A stretch of DNA of 64,000 nt from Hemileia vastatrix (Eukaryota; Basidiomycota; Pucciniomycetes; Pucciniales; Zaghouaniaceae), in the NCBI GenBank assembly GCA_030280995.1, contig JASXTE010000005.1, forward strand, positions 27,368,501 to 27,432,500, in the 5' to 3' direction. How positions within the stretch are numbered: the first letter of the stretch is position 1; every line of letters starts with the position of its first letter. The notes below the pieces were generated by a model. That model was not told where the DNA came from and did no database searches. It was given only the letters and a program-made list of their open reading frames with translations. A program made the position numbers and the translations under genes. Of the stretch, positions 22,145-33,438 are shown in pieces.

Positions 22145-22767
22145 TGTCAGCCTAAATATCCTTAGGACTGAGTATTTCTTATGCTTGAAATAATATAACC
22201 TTAAGTAAATTAAGATTATATCTTAAAAATAAGGTTAAAATAATAATACATATTATTTTATTATATATATACATAATTATTATTCTATTATATAACTTAT
22301 AGTAGTTTAAATAGCTTATCCATGGCCTAATAATACTCATTAAGGTGTTAATAGAGTCATAATATACTTATCTTAAGTGATATGAAGTAATTATTGACAT
22401 ACATAAGTTTATATGTATACATAAATCTCATATTCAGTGAAATATGCAGTATATTAGGTATATTTAGGTATATAAGTGGGTTTTAGCCCCTTAATAGCCT
22501 ATAACCTTTGTTTTTCTGCTTATTTTAGGTCATATGGACGAAATCAGTGGACTCACAACGCCTACAGAAGCATAGACACCTATATCAGGCGCATACACCC
22601 AGTTTAGAGAACTTAATTTACTTCCTTGGATGGTTATTCACGGATTTATGGGTTGGAAGGACATTACTGGGTTAATTTGGATGCTTGGGGATGTTATTGG
22701 GGGCTTGGACATTTTATTTGTTTCCTTTATATGCTTTTGGTTTCATTAAATCTCTTTTTGATTATTT
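22145..22767 (+). mobile_element. C LTR 3, 5' half only
   Basis: Begins TGTCAGCCTAAATATCC after a PPT. It is collinear with LTR 2 until CTCTTTTTGATTATT, where it switches directly into a copy of the 3' end of pol. About 550 bp of LTR is missing. Confidence 0.85.
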
Positions 22768-23230
22768 GGAACATTTGTAGTTAAAAAGATGGTTGGTAAT
22801 AATGCTGTTGAGGTTATTCTATATGCACCATATGATAGAAAACATCCAGTATTTCCTATTTCTCTTATAAAACCATACCATTCTAATGATACTGCTCTAT
22901 TACCAAGAAGATCAGGAAGGCATAAACAGCAACCTGAAGAAATAGTTGAAAAGGAAGAAATTGAAAAGATACTTAAAAAGAGACACCTTACTAAAGAGAA
23001 GGGAGTTGAGTATCTATTAAGATTTAAAAATAAATCAAGTGAATATGACCAGTGGATTCCAGAACATGAAATCTCTGATCTTAAAAATCTCTTGAAAAAA
23101 TTTAAATCAAAATAATACTTTTTATTCAGTATATGTATTATAAAAAATATTTTTTCTTTTTCTATTTCACTCCTTACTTTTAATTAAAATGTCTTAACAT
23201 TTTTTTATTGTTTTTTTTTGGGTGAGGGAG
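22768..23230 (+). repeat. Duplicated 3' end of C pol (chromodomain) plus PPT
   Basis: Copy of about 21694-22144. It encodes the integrase tail and the whole chromodomain (frame 22789-23115). It differs by a 12-bp insertion that repeats E-E-I-E next to the start of the chromodomain. It ends in GGGTGAGGGAG before LTR 4. Confidence 0.9.
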
Positions 23231-24407
23231 TGTCAGCCTAGATATCCCTAGGACTGAGTATTTCTTATGCTTAAAATAAGATAACCTTAAGTAAATTAAG
23301 CTTATATCTTTAAAATAAGGTTAAAACAATAATATATATTATTATATTATATATATATATAATTATTATTCTATTATATAAATTATAGTAGTTTAAATAG
23401 CTTACCCCTAGACTAATAATACTTATTAAGGTGTTAATGGATTCATAATATACTTATCTTAAGTTATATGAAGTAATTATTGACATAAATAAGCTTATAT
23501 GTATACATAAATCTCATATTCAGTGAAATATGCAGTATATTATGTATATTTAGGTATATAAGTGGGTTTTAGCCCCTTAATAGCCTATAACCTTTGTTTT
23601 TCTGCTTATTTTAGGTTATATGGACGAGATCAGTGGACTCACAACGCCTACAGAAGCATAGACATCTATATCAGGCGCATACACTCAGTTTGGACAACTT
23701 AATTTACTTCCTTGGATGGTTATTCACAGATTTATGGGTTGGAAGGACATTTCTGGGTTAATGTGGATGCTTGGGGATGTTATTGGGGGCTTGGACATTT
23801 TATTTGTTTCCTTTGTATGCTTTGGGTTTCATTAAATCTCTTTTTGATTGTTTATTTTACCTGTTTCTTTATGGTATCCGCTTTTATCTGGATTTTCTAT
23901 TTGTGGTATAGATCTGTGTTATCATTAATTGTGATGGAGGGTCCTTACTGGAGGTCTGGGTGTTGAATATGCTTGAAGTGGACGCCATGGGGAGGTGATG
24001 GGCCCTCACAGTGCTGTAATTGCCGGGGATAGCAGTGACATAATCTGGATTGAAGGTCTGTGCACTCCATTGGATTTGGGTATAAGTAAGGAGGGATTTT
24101 GATGGTTATTTATCATCATTAAATTACTAAAATTCAAAAAAACACTACAATACAATAATTAGCATTCAGAAATATATTATAAAGCCATTATAAATTGATA
24201 TTATCTTTGTATAAGCTATAACTATATTTTATTCATCTATTTTCCACCACTAGCACACATTTAAATCCAAGTATTGTGAGATTTATTTGAGTATAACTAT
24301 TTTATTAGTCTTCCCCTGAGGTTTAATCACTAAATCACTTATTAATAAGTAGTAGGACCATAAATAAACACTGTTATATCATACTTATATACTAGAATAT
24401 ACTGACA
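23231..24407 (+). mobile_element. C LTR 4 (complete, 1177 bp)
   Basis: Same length and termini as LTR 2 (TGTCAGCC...ATACTGACA). The right flank ATTTA matches the ATTTG left of LTR 1 at four of five positions. Confidence 0.9.
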
Positions 24408-24412
24408 ATTTA

Positions 24413-26765
24413 AATGTCTCCTCCTCATCAACCTTCTTCCTGACACATAGAATCCAGGACTCTTCTTCTTGATTTCCACCCAAGTATCTTCATCAAAAAC
24501 ATCTATCCTCTCCAAGGTTAACAGATATTCAACCAAAATAAAATGTAAGCCAGTCTGACCCCAGGTCTCATCTTCAAAATCCAACAAAACAACATCCAAG
24601 GGTACAACCCTATCATCAAAATCACCAGTGTGCACATGAGCAACACGATGTGCCCAACCAGGACACTAGTCCCTAAACATTGGTACATCCTTTTGATTTC
24701 ACTGAATCTTATGAGAATCCAGGTGACTTACAAAAACACCATTTTCTAAATTTGAGCCATCCCATATTACAGATTCATCTTCATCAACAACAACATCCTC
24801 ATCATGAGAATCAAGATCAGAACCAGCAGTAAAACCTCTTGGGAAAGGAGAGAACATTCTTTCAGTTTAGCCTCATGGGGTAAGTGATAAAAAACCTTCA
24901 GCACCTTTGTTCTGGCCCTAAACACTGGGACATCTTCATCAAATTCTTCAGAGTCTGAATCTTCCTCTGTGGGTGGTCTTCTTGATAATCCATCTGGCAT
25001 TGTAAAAGTTTTACCTGGCTTGTGCACCAGGTCAAAAGAAAAATGCTGAATAAATGCCACCCAACTTGTCATTGGAGCATTTGGAAGACTAGGTGTGTTT
25101 ATCATTTGAACCAGAGATTTAGCATCCACCTGCAGCTCAAAATGCTGCCCCACAAGAGCTTCTTCAAAACTTTTTCTACACCACACAATTCCAACTTTGG
25201 CTGAGAATACCTAGATTCCACCTCATTAAAAACCACAGACTCATACCTTACTGGACTGACCTTCCCATATTTATCTTCCTGAGACAAAACAGAACCAGCA
25301 GCAATATAACTTGAGTCCACTGCCAGATGAATGTTTCCATCTTTCCCTCTATAATCCAACTTGTGAAGAATAATATCTTCACCTACCACCTTCTTCAACT
25401 TCTGAAAAGCCTCTTCACACTCTTCAGTCCATTCCCACTCTGCATCTTTCCTGGTCAGCCTCCTTAAAGGTGAAGCCAAGAAAGAAAAATCTTTAATAAA
25501 AATCCTGAAATACACACAAACTCCTAAAAATCCCCTGACTTCAGTAGTATTTTTAGGCCTTGGCCATGACTGAAGTTTATTAACCTTCTTCTTTGCCATA
25601 ATCCTTCCTTCTTTACATACCACATGACCCAAAATTTCCAGAGCAGGAAGACAACAACAAAACTTTGACCCAGAAATGGTCAACTCAGCCTCTTCAATCC
25701 TAAACAATACTCTCTCTAGAGTAATTTCATATTCCCAAACAAAACTCCTTACATCTGGGTTCTCCTTCAGCACCAAATTTCCATAATAAGTGGAGGGTCC
25801 TTTAATTCCACCGTCATCAGAAAAAATACCAGCATGAGTAGGAACCTCATCCTGTAAAATCTAAGACATTTGTTCTTGATATACTGCTACTGAATTAGTT
25901 TCTCCTTGAGGCAACCTAGTGAGCTTAAATCTTCCCAGAGGAGTCTCAAACGTTGTGAGTGGCTGTGAATCTGTGTGAAGTTCCCTTTCATCATAACCAC
26001 CTATAATATCACCCAAAACATAACACATCCTTCCAGTAAAGCTTCCACAAACTTCTCATTTGGAGGAATCCCTGCATCCTTGATAGTGACTCTATTCAAG
26101 GCTCTAAGATCATGCACCACCCTCAACTTCCCATTCTGATCTTAACCCAAAATACAGGACTTGAGTAACTATAAATTGATTGTTCATACAATCCTGTCCT
26201 GAATATTTCCCTAAAAATCTCTACAAAATCATCCTGGATAGAAACTGGAATTGGAATAGGTTTGATTTGCCAAGGTTCATGACAAACCACTGAAATCAAG
26301 TAAGGTTCCCCATAAGAGTGCTTCAACACACCCGTTTCCTCTTCAAAAAATGCCACTGCTTTCTCCCTCAGCACAATAGCGTGCAACAATAACTTCTTCT
26401 CCTCATCATAAAACCAACCATCAGAACCAAATTAAACAAATTTCAACCTTTCCACCATCACCCTAGCAGTTTCCACAAAATCAGGAGGATTCTTCACCAG
26501 AGGAGTACAGTACGGATCTCTTGACAAAGGAGGTCTCTTCAAAGAAGGATTCAAACCTACAGGCATAGATTCTTTGACAGGCCTAATCTTCTGCACCACC
26601 TTCTTGTACTTTGCAGCTCCACCTTCAACATTAGGGATCTTCAGGACATCTTCACCACCAGACCTGGAACAAAAACTAAGTTTTTCCCCATTGCTTACAT
26701 TTTTGGCCAAGGTAATGTTTTTGAAAGGTGTAGAAGAAACCCTAGTGGTGCACAATTGTGAGGAC
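24413..26765 (-). pseudogene. B2 pol: reverse transcriptase and RNase H, up to the C insertion
   Basis: Reading right to left: the pre-RT block, R-V-V-H-D-L-R-A-L-N near 26100, and the catalytic box F-S-D-D-G-G-I-K-G-P near 25830. The lineage consensus from B1 and B2 together is F-I-D-D. Then come F-L-G-V-C-V-Y-F-R and RNase H with V-D-S-S-Y-I-A-A-G near 25320. Its second Asp block is L-Q-V-D-A-K-S-L. H-K-P-G-K...M-P-D-G-L-S-R follows near 24990. The linker to integrase ends at 24413. Several frameshifts and stops interrupt it. Transcript order and the C insertion show it once joined 13320. Confidence 0.85.
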
Positions 26766-27684
26766 TTACTTTAAGACCCCAATCTCACCACTCCAAAATT
26801 TTTCTGCAATCTCACATCTTCATCTTCACTTCCATCTTCCAGATCTTCAAATCTTGATTCATCTTCTGAATCACATCTTCTAAAATTGTGCAGTTTATCC
26901 TCATGCAGGAGGCCCAAAACTTGATCTTGAGATCTTCTTTCTTCAAAATTTTGTGCAGTGTACCCTCATGCTGCAGGCCCTAAAATTGATCTTGATGATC
27001 TTCACAAAAATAATTCTTTTCTTCTTTCGTTATTATCTTTAGATTTTTTTCTTGATTTTCTTCAATTACCTTGAAATTTTTAGTTTCTTTTCTTGAGTTT
27101 TCTTCTTTCCTACAAAAATAACAAGGGGTTTCCCCAATGCTTACAGATGTGGTCAAGGTAATGTTTTTGAAAGGTGCAGAAGAAACTCTAGTGGTGCATA
27201 ATTGGGAGGACTTACTTTTAGACCCCATCACACCAATCCACAGCTTTTCTGCATATCTTTCAATAAAGATATATAACCCATCTTCTTTTTTGAGCTTGAA
27301 TTCAAGTTAATTGAAAATCTTTAGAGAGAGCAGATACTTGATAAAAAACTTAAAAAATACTTGCAGAGAAGAGAAACATTTAAAAGAGAAAGCTGAAAAT
27401 TCACTTGGTATATCTCCAAGGGAGATGACCTACTACAACCAGGGATTTTCACATCTTGGGGAGAGATTGTAGCACTAGGGCGATCAGCCCTCATCACTCT
27501 AAAAAAGACAGACTCTCACTAGAGCCTGAGACACACTCCAAAAATCCAGAGGGGGCACCCACTTCTCTTCTTCTCCTACAACAATCCATGCACTGGCACA
27601 TAAAAGATAAGCCAGGCCTTGTCTCCCAACCATCATCTCCAGGAGATAACAACCTCATGTGAAGTCTCCTTTCATCTTCACCAG
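26766..27684 (-). pseudogene. B2 spacer between protease and RT, with an internal duplication
   Basis: The text C-T-T-R-V-S-S-x-P-F-K-N-I-T-L occurs twice, near 26700-26760 and 27140-27215. B1 has the same double occurrence (48350-48410 and 48735-48790), so the duplication predates both copies. Between them is Lys/Glu/Asn-rich text of no recognised domain. Confidence 0.55.
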
Positions 27685-28476
27685 TCAATTCCAAACTGAT
27701 TCCCTTATCAAAATGATAACCAATTCTTTCCTGGAAACCCATAATGAATCGTCCACCCAAAACAGCTTTAATTTACCTTTAGAAATGTAAAAATGAACCT
27801 TTCCTGAGGCTCCACCAATATCCAGATTCTCAAACTCAGAGGTTCCTAAAAACTCAGCGACATGTTCAAAAATACCTCTTAAATTTCCACCAATTCCTGT
27901 CTTGATGGGGAGGCCCAGATGAGTAGCCTCAAAAAAAGAAATCAGGTTAATCCGAGAACCTGAATTGACCAATGCTCTAGCCTCACTGCCATTCAGAGTG
28001 ACGTTGAAAGAACCCAGAGGTGCAGGAAAATGAGTTTCCAACACCTCACCAAACTTTTCAGCAGAATCACATATGTATTCCACCTCCCCAGAAGAAACCC
28101 TTCCCCTGGTCAACAACTTTTTCTGTCTATCAGCCAACCCAGGATTGAAAGCATAAAATTCCCCATAAGTAAGGGAAACCTGACCCTGATTCATCCTTTC
28201 CAGGACAGAGTCCATAATGTTAACTTGACCGGAAACGACTGGCCAGTTAAAGTGAGCCTTCTGCTTCACTACCTTAGTCCTAAAAATTTCCTGAGGACCA
28301 GAACTACCAGCAGATTTTACATCAACAGGAATCAAACCAGATCCCTCACCAGAACCTTTAAATCCGGAAGGCTTTGGCAATGAAGCCAAAGGGAAATCCT
28401 CCTCAGAGTCAGAATCAACATCCATAGGTATTGGCTCACCATTCATGTCCAATTCTCCAAAATGAGGGGGGCCCAT
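27685..28476 (-). pseudogene. B2 aspartic protease domain
   Basis: A 263-codon frame has an acidic start. The flap and core follow, with A-L-V-N-S-G-S-R-I-N-L-I near 27960. Retroelement proteases need D-[ST]-G here, and B1 has V-D-S-G-S-Q-I-N-L-I, so this copy has lost its catalytic Asp. The C-terminus (E-L-T-G-E-D-E-R-R-L-H-M-R) is shared with B1. Family identity is firm; activity is not expected. Confidence 0.8.
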
Positions 28477-29895
28477 ATCAGCAATCCCCTTCTGAATCTT
28501 GTACAGCTACTATTTGCTTTACTTCTTCCTAGCTGCACTCAGCTTAGGATCCACCTTTGAAGCCATAGGCTTTGGTTAGGCCTGAGGACTGCTCTTAGGC
28601 CTTCCCACCTTTCCTGCTTCTACATCAGAAAACACCAGCCAAGTATTCCCCACTTGGCTTTCTACCACAAGAATAAAATTCCAAACCACCAAAGGAAGAT
28701 ATGAATGAGACTCTATTAGACTCCTTTTCCATGCCCTTTCAATCATCTCCACATTTTGGAGAAGTAGAAGCCTCCTTAGGCAACTCTTCAAACCTTGGCC
28801 TTCTGGAGTTGAGATTATGTCTCCTCCTTACCAGGTCAACTGGATCCTGAGCATCATTAGGCTTGAAAAAAGAACCGTCAGTGAATTTAAACACCTTTCC
28901 ATCAAATTCCACCTTACCTTCAGACATATCTCTATTTAGAGCCCAGAAACCATTGGACTTGTGCCCCTTTCTGCTACAATAAGAGCAAACCCAAGGATCA
29001 CTCCTACCAGCCCTCCTTTCAAAATCCCTAGACTGAGAAGGAGCCTTATTGGCCTTCTGAGTCTCCTGAACAAAGATATGTCGATGTTTTTTTAAATCAG
29101 CTAACTTCTCCAACACAGGATACACCTCTTTTGACTTCTCAGGGGCCTTCCCCTTGCTCACCACTTCCTCCTTTCTGGACTCCTCCACATCTTCATCCAA
29201 TGCCTCACTGACCTTGCTAACATATTTAGTGCTAGCTTCTTGGCAGGAATCAACTGCCAAAAGTTTAAGATGTCCTTCAAAAAACTCCTTCACCACTGAA
29301 ATAGCACAAAATTTCTGATTGCCATTAGGAAGAACCTTTATCTTGTACTTCCTAGCCAACTCCTTTAACACATAAATCCTGACATTACTGGCCAGAGAAT
29401 ACCAGAAAATGTCCCTTGAAGAGTCAGTACTCTCTAACTCCTGCATTTCCACCAAATATTCCACCACTGGCTCCAACTGAGCCAGAAACTTCCTATAAGT
29501 GTGGAGGTTATCCACACCTCCATAAGATTTCCATTCACTAGCAATCATATTGAGATACACCATAGAGTACCTGGATCCCCACCTGTCTGTCATCTGCAGA
29601 CACAAATTTTTTCAATCCTTCCTTCTATAACCCTCCATAGCAGCAAACTCCTTCACCAAAGCCCTGTAACCAATGTAGAAGATGACTTGCTTCACCATGT
29701 CCATGTGAGAAGCACCATCCACATTCCCAGCAGCCTCAAAATTCTCCAGAAAAAGCTTTAAATCCTACCCCATTAAGATAGGGTTCTTCCAGGACTTGAT
29801 CCTAACAGAAGGCCTAGAGAAACAGGAGGATTAACCTCCTCAGCAGCACCAGCAGTGCCACTTCCACTACTAGGGAAAGAGGGTCCAGAAGCCAT
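28477..29895 (-). pseudogene. B2 gag
   Basis: The ATG at 29895 opens M-A-S-G-P-S-F-P. A frameshift and a stop near 29600-29780 separate the N-terminus from the main frame (29605-28739). That frame contains Y-G-G-V-D-N-L-H-T-Y and a Gag-type helical region. It ends in a knuckle, C-S-Y-C-S-R-K-G-H-K-S-N-G-F, whose last Cys is Phe. B1 has the last Cys but lacks the first Cys and the His. Each copy is broken at different residues, so the ancestor had a normal CCHC. The tail 28739-28477 is frameshifted. Confidence 0.8.
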
Positions 29896-30001
29896 GGTCC
29901 AATGAATTACAGAAAACAAATTTCCAACAAAAGAAGAGAGTCCAAAAGTAACAGAAGTCCAAAAGGCTAACAAATTCTCACCCCACGTTGTATTCCAGAA
30001 A

Positions 30002-30934
30002 TGTAGACAAGCCTATAGTACTAGCTATAGGCTTTGACCAAGGGAGTTGAAGTAAAACTGGTGAGAAAAACCCATGTCCCTTTGAGAAATACCAGGTGAG
30101 ATTTATTTGCTACATCAAATCAGAGACTGTTAGAATACCCCTTTCAAAACACTTCTTGACTGCTTTACAAGTCAAGACAGTAGCCTAGATAGACTACAGA
30201 CCAAAGAGAACCTGAAATTTAGAAAAATACACACCAGAAAAACAAAAACTGTGCACTTTTTGCTCAGGAAACAGCAATAATACTTGATGCAGGTTGCAAA
30301 GCTACACCAGAGAAAATAGTTGCCAAAGTTGAGAGAAATGAAGAACTAACCTTGCAACAAACACAGCCAATTGTGGACAAAAAACAGTGAAAACTGAGTG
30401 AGGAACAAGAATATCACCTCTGGATGGTTTTTTGATAAATAAGGATGCCCCAAACTGTCTTCTTCACTATCTACACACAGGCCACTATCTAAGAGACCAT
30501 ACACACCAATGAATTTGGCGTTATTGACCACCAAATTGCATAAAAACCCTCTTGAAGGGCTTCACAGCCTTCTAGAACCAATGCGGGCAGTTAACCCAAT
30601 GTCGGGAGGCCAGACCACCTTGAAGTCAGAAAACCACCAAAAACCACCAAAAATATCCAAACTACTTAGAAAAATCTACTACAACTACTAAAACCTTTAA
30701 AACAATTAATTAGGCTATAACAACATTGGATTATAAAATGTATAGAGAACTTAGCTCATTCTAACGGCACTAATAACTTAACCCTAAGACTTAATGTTAG
30801 CCCGTAAAACACAAAAAGCAAAATTAAACAGCTATCTTTCAAAGAAAAATGAGAAATTATCCTCTTAATACTTATAATCTGAAAAATTTCAAAAGGACAT
30901 AAAATATAGAGAAAAAGCTGGGGCTATCCAACAG
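30002..30934 (-). mobile_element. B2 5' LTR, internal-side part
   Basis: Ends (minus strand) TCTACA at 30002 next to TTTCTGGAATACAACGTGGGG, the PBS-like stretch also seen in A and B1 after their 5' LTRs. The palindrome CCTATAGTACTAGCTATAGG is at 30012-30031. The outer end is cut by element A at the 5-bp sequence AACAG (30930-30934). Confidence 0.85.
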
Positions 30935-31816
30935 TGTGGTGATCCAAACCTGGGTAGGCCTTTGAAGTGCATATTTGGGGGTATTTGGAATGTAGGTTGT
31001 TATTGGGGTTATGGTGTTATTAGTGCATTTTCTCATTTTTAGGTGATACTTATTAGTTTTTATGGAGGCTTAAGCTAGGGTCACTTATTATGTCTCAGAT
31101 TAATGTCCCTTCTTTTCTCTTTATTTTGGTATCCCTTATGGGTGGTTACCTTGTTTTATAGGGTAGTTATGGTGTTGTAATTGGTATTTATTGAATGTTT
31201 ATTGCTTAGTGAAGCTTATGTAGGCTTACGCTAGGGTCACTTATTATGTCTCAGCTTATTGTCCTTTATTTTATTTTCATTTTGGTATGTCTTATGTGTG
31301 TTTATCTTGTTTATTAGTGAAGTTATGGGTTTTTAGGGTTTTTATTGGTTGTATGTGTGTTTTAGGGCCTAGAAGCGGCCTGCCCGCCTGGGCGCTGGGG
31401 AGGTTCTAAAATGCACTTTTATGCATTAAAAAGACTGGGAAAGCTGGATTTTGGGTGGGGAATTGGGCAGGGTGGTCTGTGCACTGGCTGTATGATGCGT
31501 GTGTGGGAAGATTTTTAGGGGAATCATCTTATCTCTTTACTCATCGCCTCTCTGTTCCTCACTGTCTCATTGGCTTGTGTTTTGTTGGAATATGTTACTG
31601 TTCATTTCAACTCTTTCTGGTAGTCTTTCTGGGACTATTATCTTCACTTTTAAAGGGGTCAAGTGTGTTTAATTAGAGGGTCTAGCAAACAGATCTCTAA
31701 TTTGCTGCAAAAGGTAAATCTCACTTTTTTTTCTAAAGGGACAGGGGTTATTCTTTCTGGTTTTACTCCAACTCCCTTGGTCAAGGCCTATAGCTAGTAC
31801 TATATGATTGTCTACA
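30935..31816 (+). mobile_element. Element A 5' LTR
   Basis: Starts TGTGGTGATCCAAACCTGGG and ends ATTGTCTACA. A diverged internal duplication of about 156 bp carries AGCTAGGGTCACTTATTATG twice (near 31073 and 31229). It is followed by TTTCTGGAACCCAATGTGGG, the shared PBS-like stretch. Confidence 0.9.
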
Positions 31817-32055
31817 TTTCTGGAACCCAATGTGGGGGTATGAATCTGTTGGCTTTTTGGAATCTCTGTTGATCTAGGCTTCTCTCTTTGGTGGATCTCA
31901 TTTGGTGGATTTTGGATTTGGTGCTATATCTCTTTGTTCCTGGTCTAGGGGTCTTCTTTTCTGTTGGATTTGGTCCCTACTAGTTCTCTAAGGCTATTGG
32001 GGGGACATTGGCTATCTTTGGTGGAGATTGGAGGCTGTAACTGGGAGTTGCTAGG

Positions 32056-32780
32056 ATGGTTAGGATTCAGTCTTGGGATGGTTCAAGGTTTTTGGGGGAG
32101 GATGCAAAGGGGTTTTTGACTAGGTTTGAGGTTTCTGCTGAGATTTATGGGGCCTCACTGTTGGAAATGGTTAGGCAAGTAATGTTTTTCATTGGTAATA
32201 GGGAGGTAAAAAAGGAATTTTCTGGCTTGCAGGATATAGGAGTCAGGACTGGAGGAAGTTGAAGATTGAAATGGTTAAAAGGTGACCTACTACTTTCTCA
32301 ATGGTGGATCTTCATGGGATTGCTTGGAAGTGGGAATTGAAAGGTGGTGTAACTTCTCTTTCCCAGTATGGGGAATTTATGGAGGAGTTTGAGGAGGCTC
32401 TGGGTTATCTGGTATATAATGATATATTACCACATGAAGATGGGGCCAAGTATGTATTTTGGAGTGCCATGGGTAGGAATGTAAAGGTGGAGGTTATGGA
32501 GATTCTTTTCAAGGCTGACTTGATGAAGACTCTTCCAAATGGGGAAAATAGGATTCCTGGTATGGCTATTCTGAAGGAGGTTATTTTGGGATATTTGGAT
32601 GGTATGATGGATAGGGATGTGGAATCTGGAGAGGAAATCCTGTTGGGTGGAGAGGTTCAGGAGACTGTGGTGGAAAATTCAGTTTCTGGAAAGGTGTTGG
32701 AGCCATCAATTTTGGAAGATGGGTACTCTGATGATGTTTGTGAAACTAAATTTATCTTTTCCAAAGGATTCCATAGGATC
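32056..32780 (+). pseudogene. Element A gag (B-type, broken)
   Basis: The ATG at 32056 opens M-V-R-I-Q-S-W-D-G, matching the V-T-I-K-S-W-K-G block of B1 gag. A frameshift near 32235 and a TGA at 32282 follow. The third part from 32301 carries M-V-D-L-H-G-I-A and V-L-P-N-G-like L-P-N-G-E-N text, collinear with B gag. No knuckle is present. The homology fades after about 32620. Confidence 0.75.
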
Positions 32781-33438
32781 TCAGGAATGTGCTTCACTGG
32801 AAGTTTTGGAAATGTACACACTGGAGGATCAGTGTCTTTCCTCAAGTTTGGGTGAATTATGTGGGAAGGAGGACTTGTCTGGTCATGAAGAAGGATTTTG
32901 GGATATTGAGAAGGAATCTGTGGTGGATGAATGGTTGTTGAGGGATGATTATTATTCTTTCTCAAGTTCAGATAATGTATTCATGGAGGAAGATGTGTCA
33001 GTTGAATTTTTGGATGGACAGAAAGATTCTGCCTTGGATCTTTTTCTCATAGAGGAAGATTATTTTCAGGTGGTTCCCTCAAGATCAGAAGGTCTCTGCT
33101 TGGAGGAGGATTTTTATTTTTATTTTATGGATGTTATTCTGGAGGATTTTGCAGATTCTAAGCAAGATTCCTATAGGGAAGAGGAAAATTGTGATGTTTT
33201 GGATGTCACTGGTTTGGAGGTTGATTTTAAAGATGTGGTGGAGGTTCCAGATATTTCACAGGGTGGAGAATTTATGGATTCTGGTAATATGAACTATGGT
33301 AGACTCTGTGTATGGAGGAGGATGGAAGATTTGTTTGGAGGTCTGATGTTGGGATATCAGAATTGGAAGAGGAGCTTAGGGGGTTCAGGCCCTAGGGGCA
33401 AACTTATTGGTTTCAACCTTGGGATTTTAAGAATCTGA
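32781..33438 (+). CDS. Element A acidic ORF of unknown origin
   Basis: About 220 codons are open at the end of a frame that starts at 32617. The product is strongly acidic (many Glu/Asp in runs such as E-E-D, D-D-Y-Y and E-E-E-N) with aromatic residues between, and no recognised domain. It sits where B elements have the rest of gag, PR, RT and INT. The 3' end near 33440 rejoins B sequence (ATGAGGATAAAC). It may be an acquired segment or a fast-diverged gag tail. Confidence 0.45.

Larger units (their letters stand above)
13321..24407 (+). mobile_element. Chromovirus cluster C: LTR-LTR-internal-partial LTR-partial internal-LTR
   Basis: Four family C LTRs and one and a bit internal regions sit in B2 integrase. 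They are flanked by ATTTG (13316-13320) and ATTTA (24408-24412), a 5-bp duplication with one mismatch. The B1 sequence near 51090 gives the empty site. Internal order is gag, knuckle, PR, RT, RNase H, INT, chromodomain. The last 450 bp of the internal region is repeated before the final LTR. Confidence 0.85.

Noticed and set aside
31455..31676. 73-codon ORF in both A LTRs
   Set aside because: Present only because the LTRs are duplicates; no domain or signal to support it.
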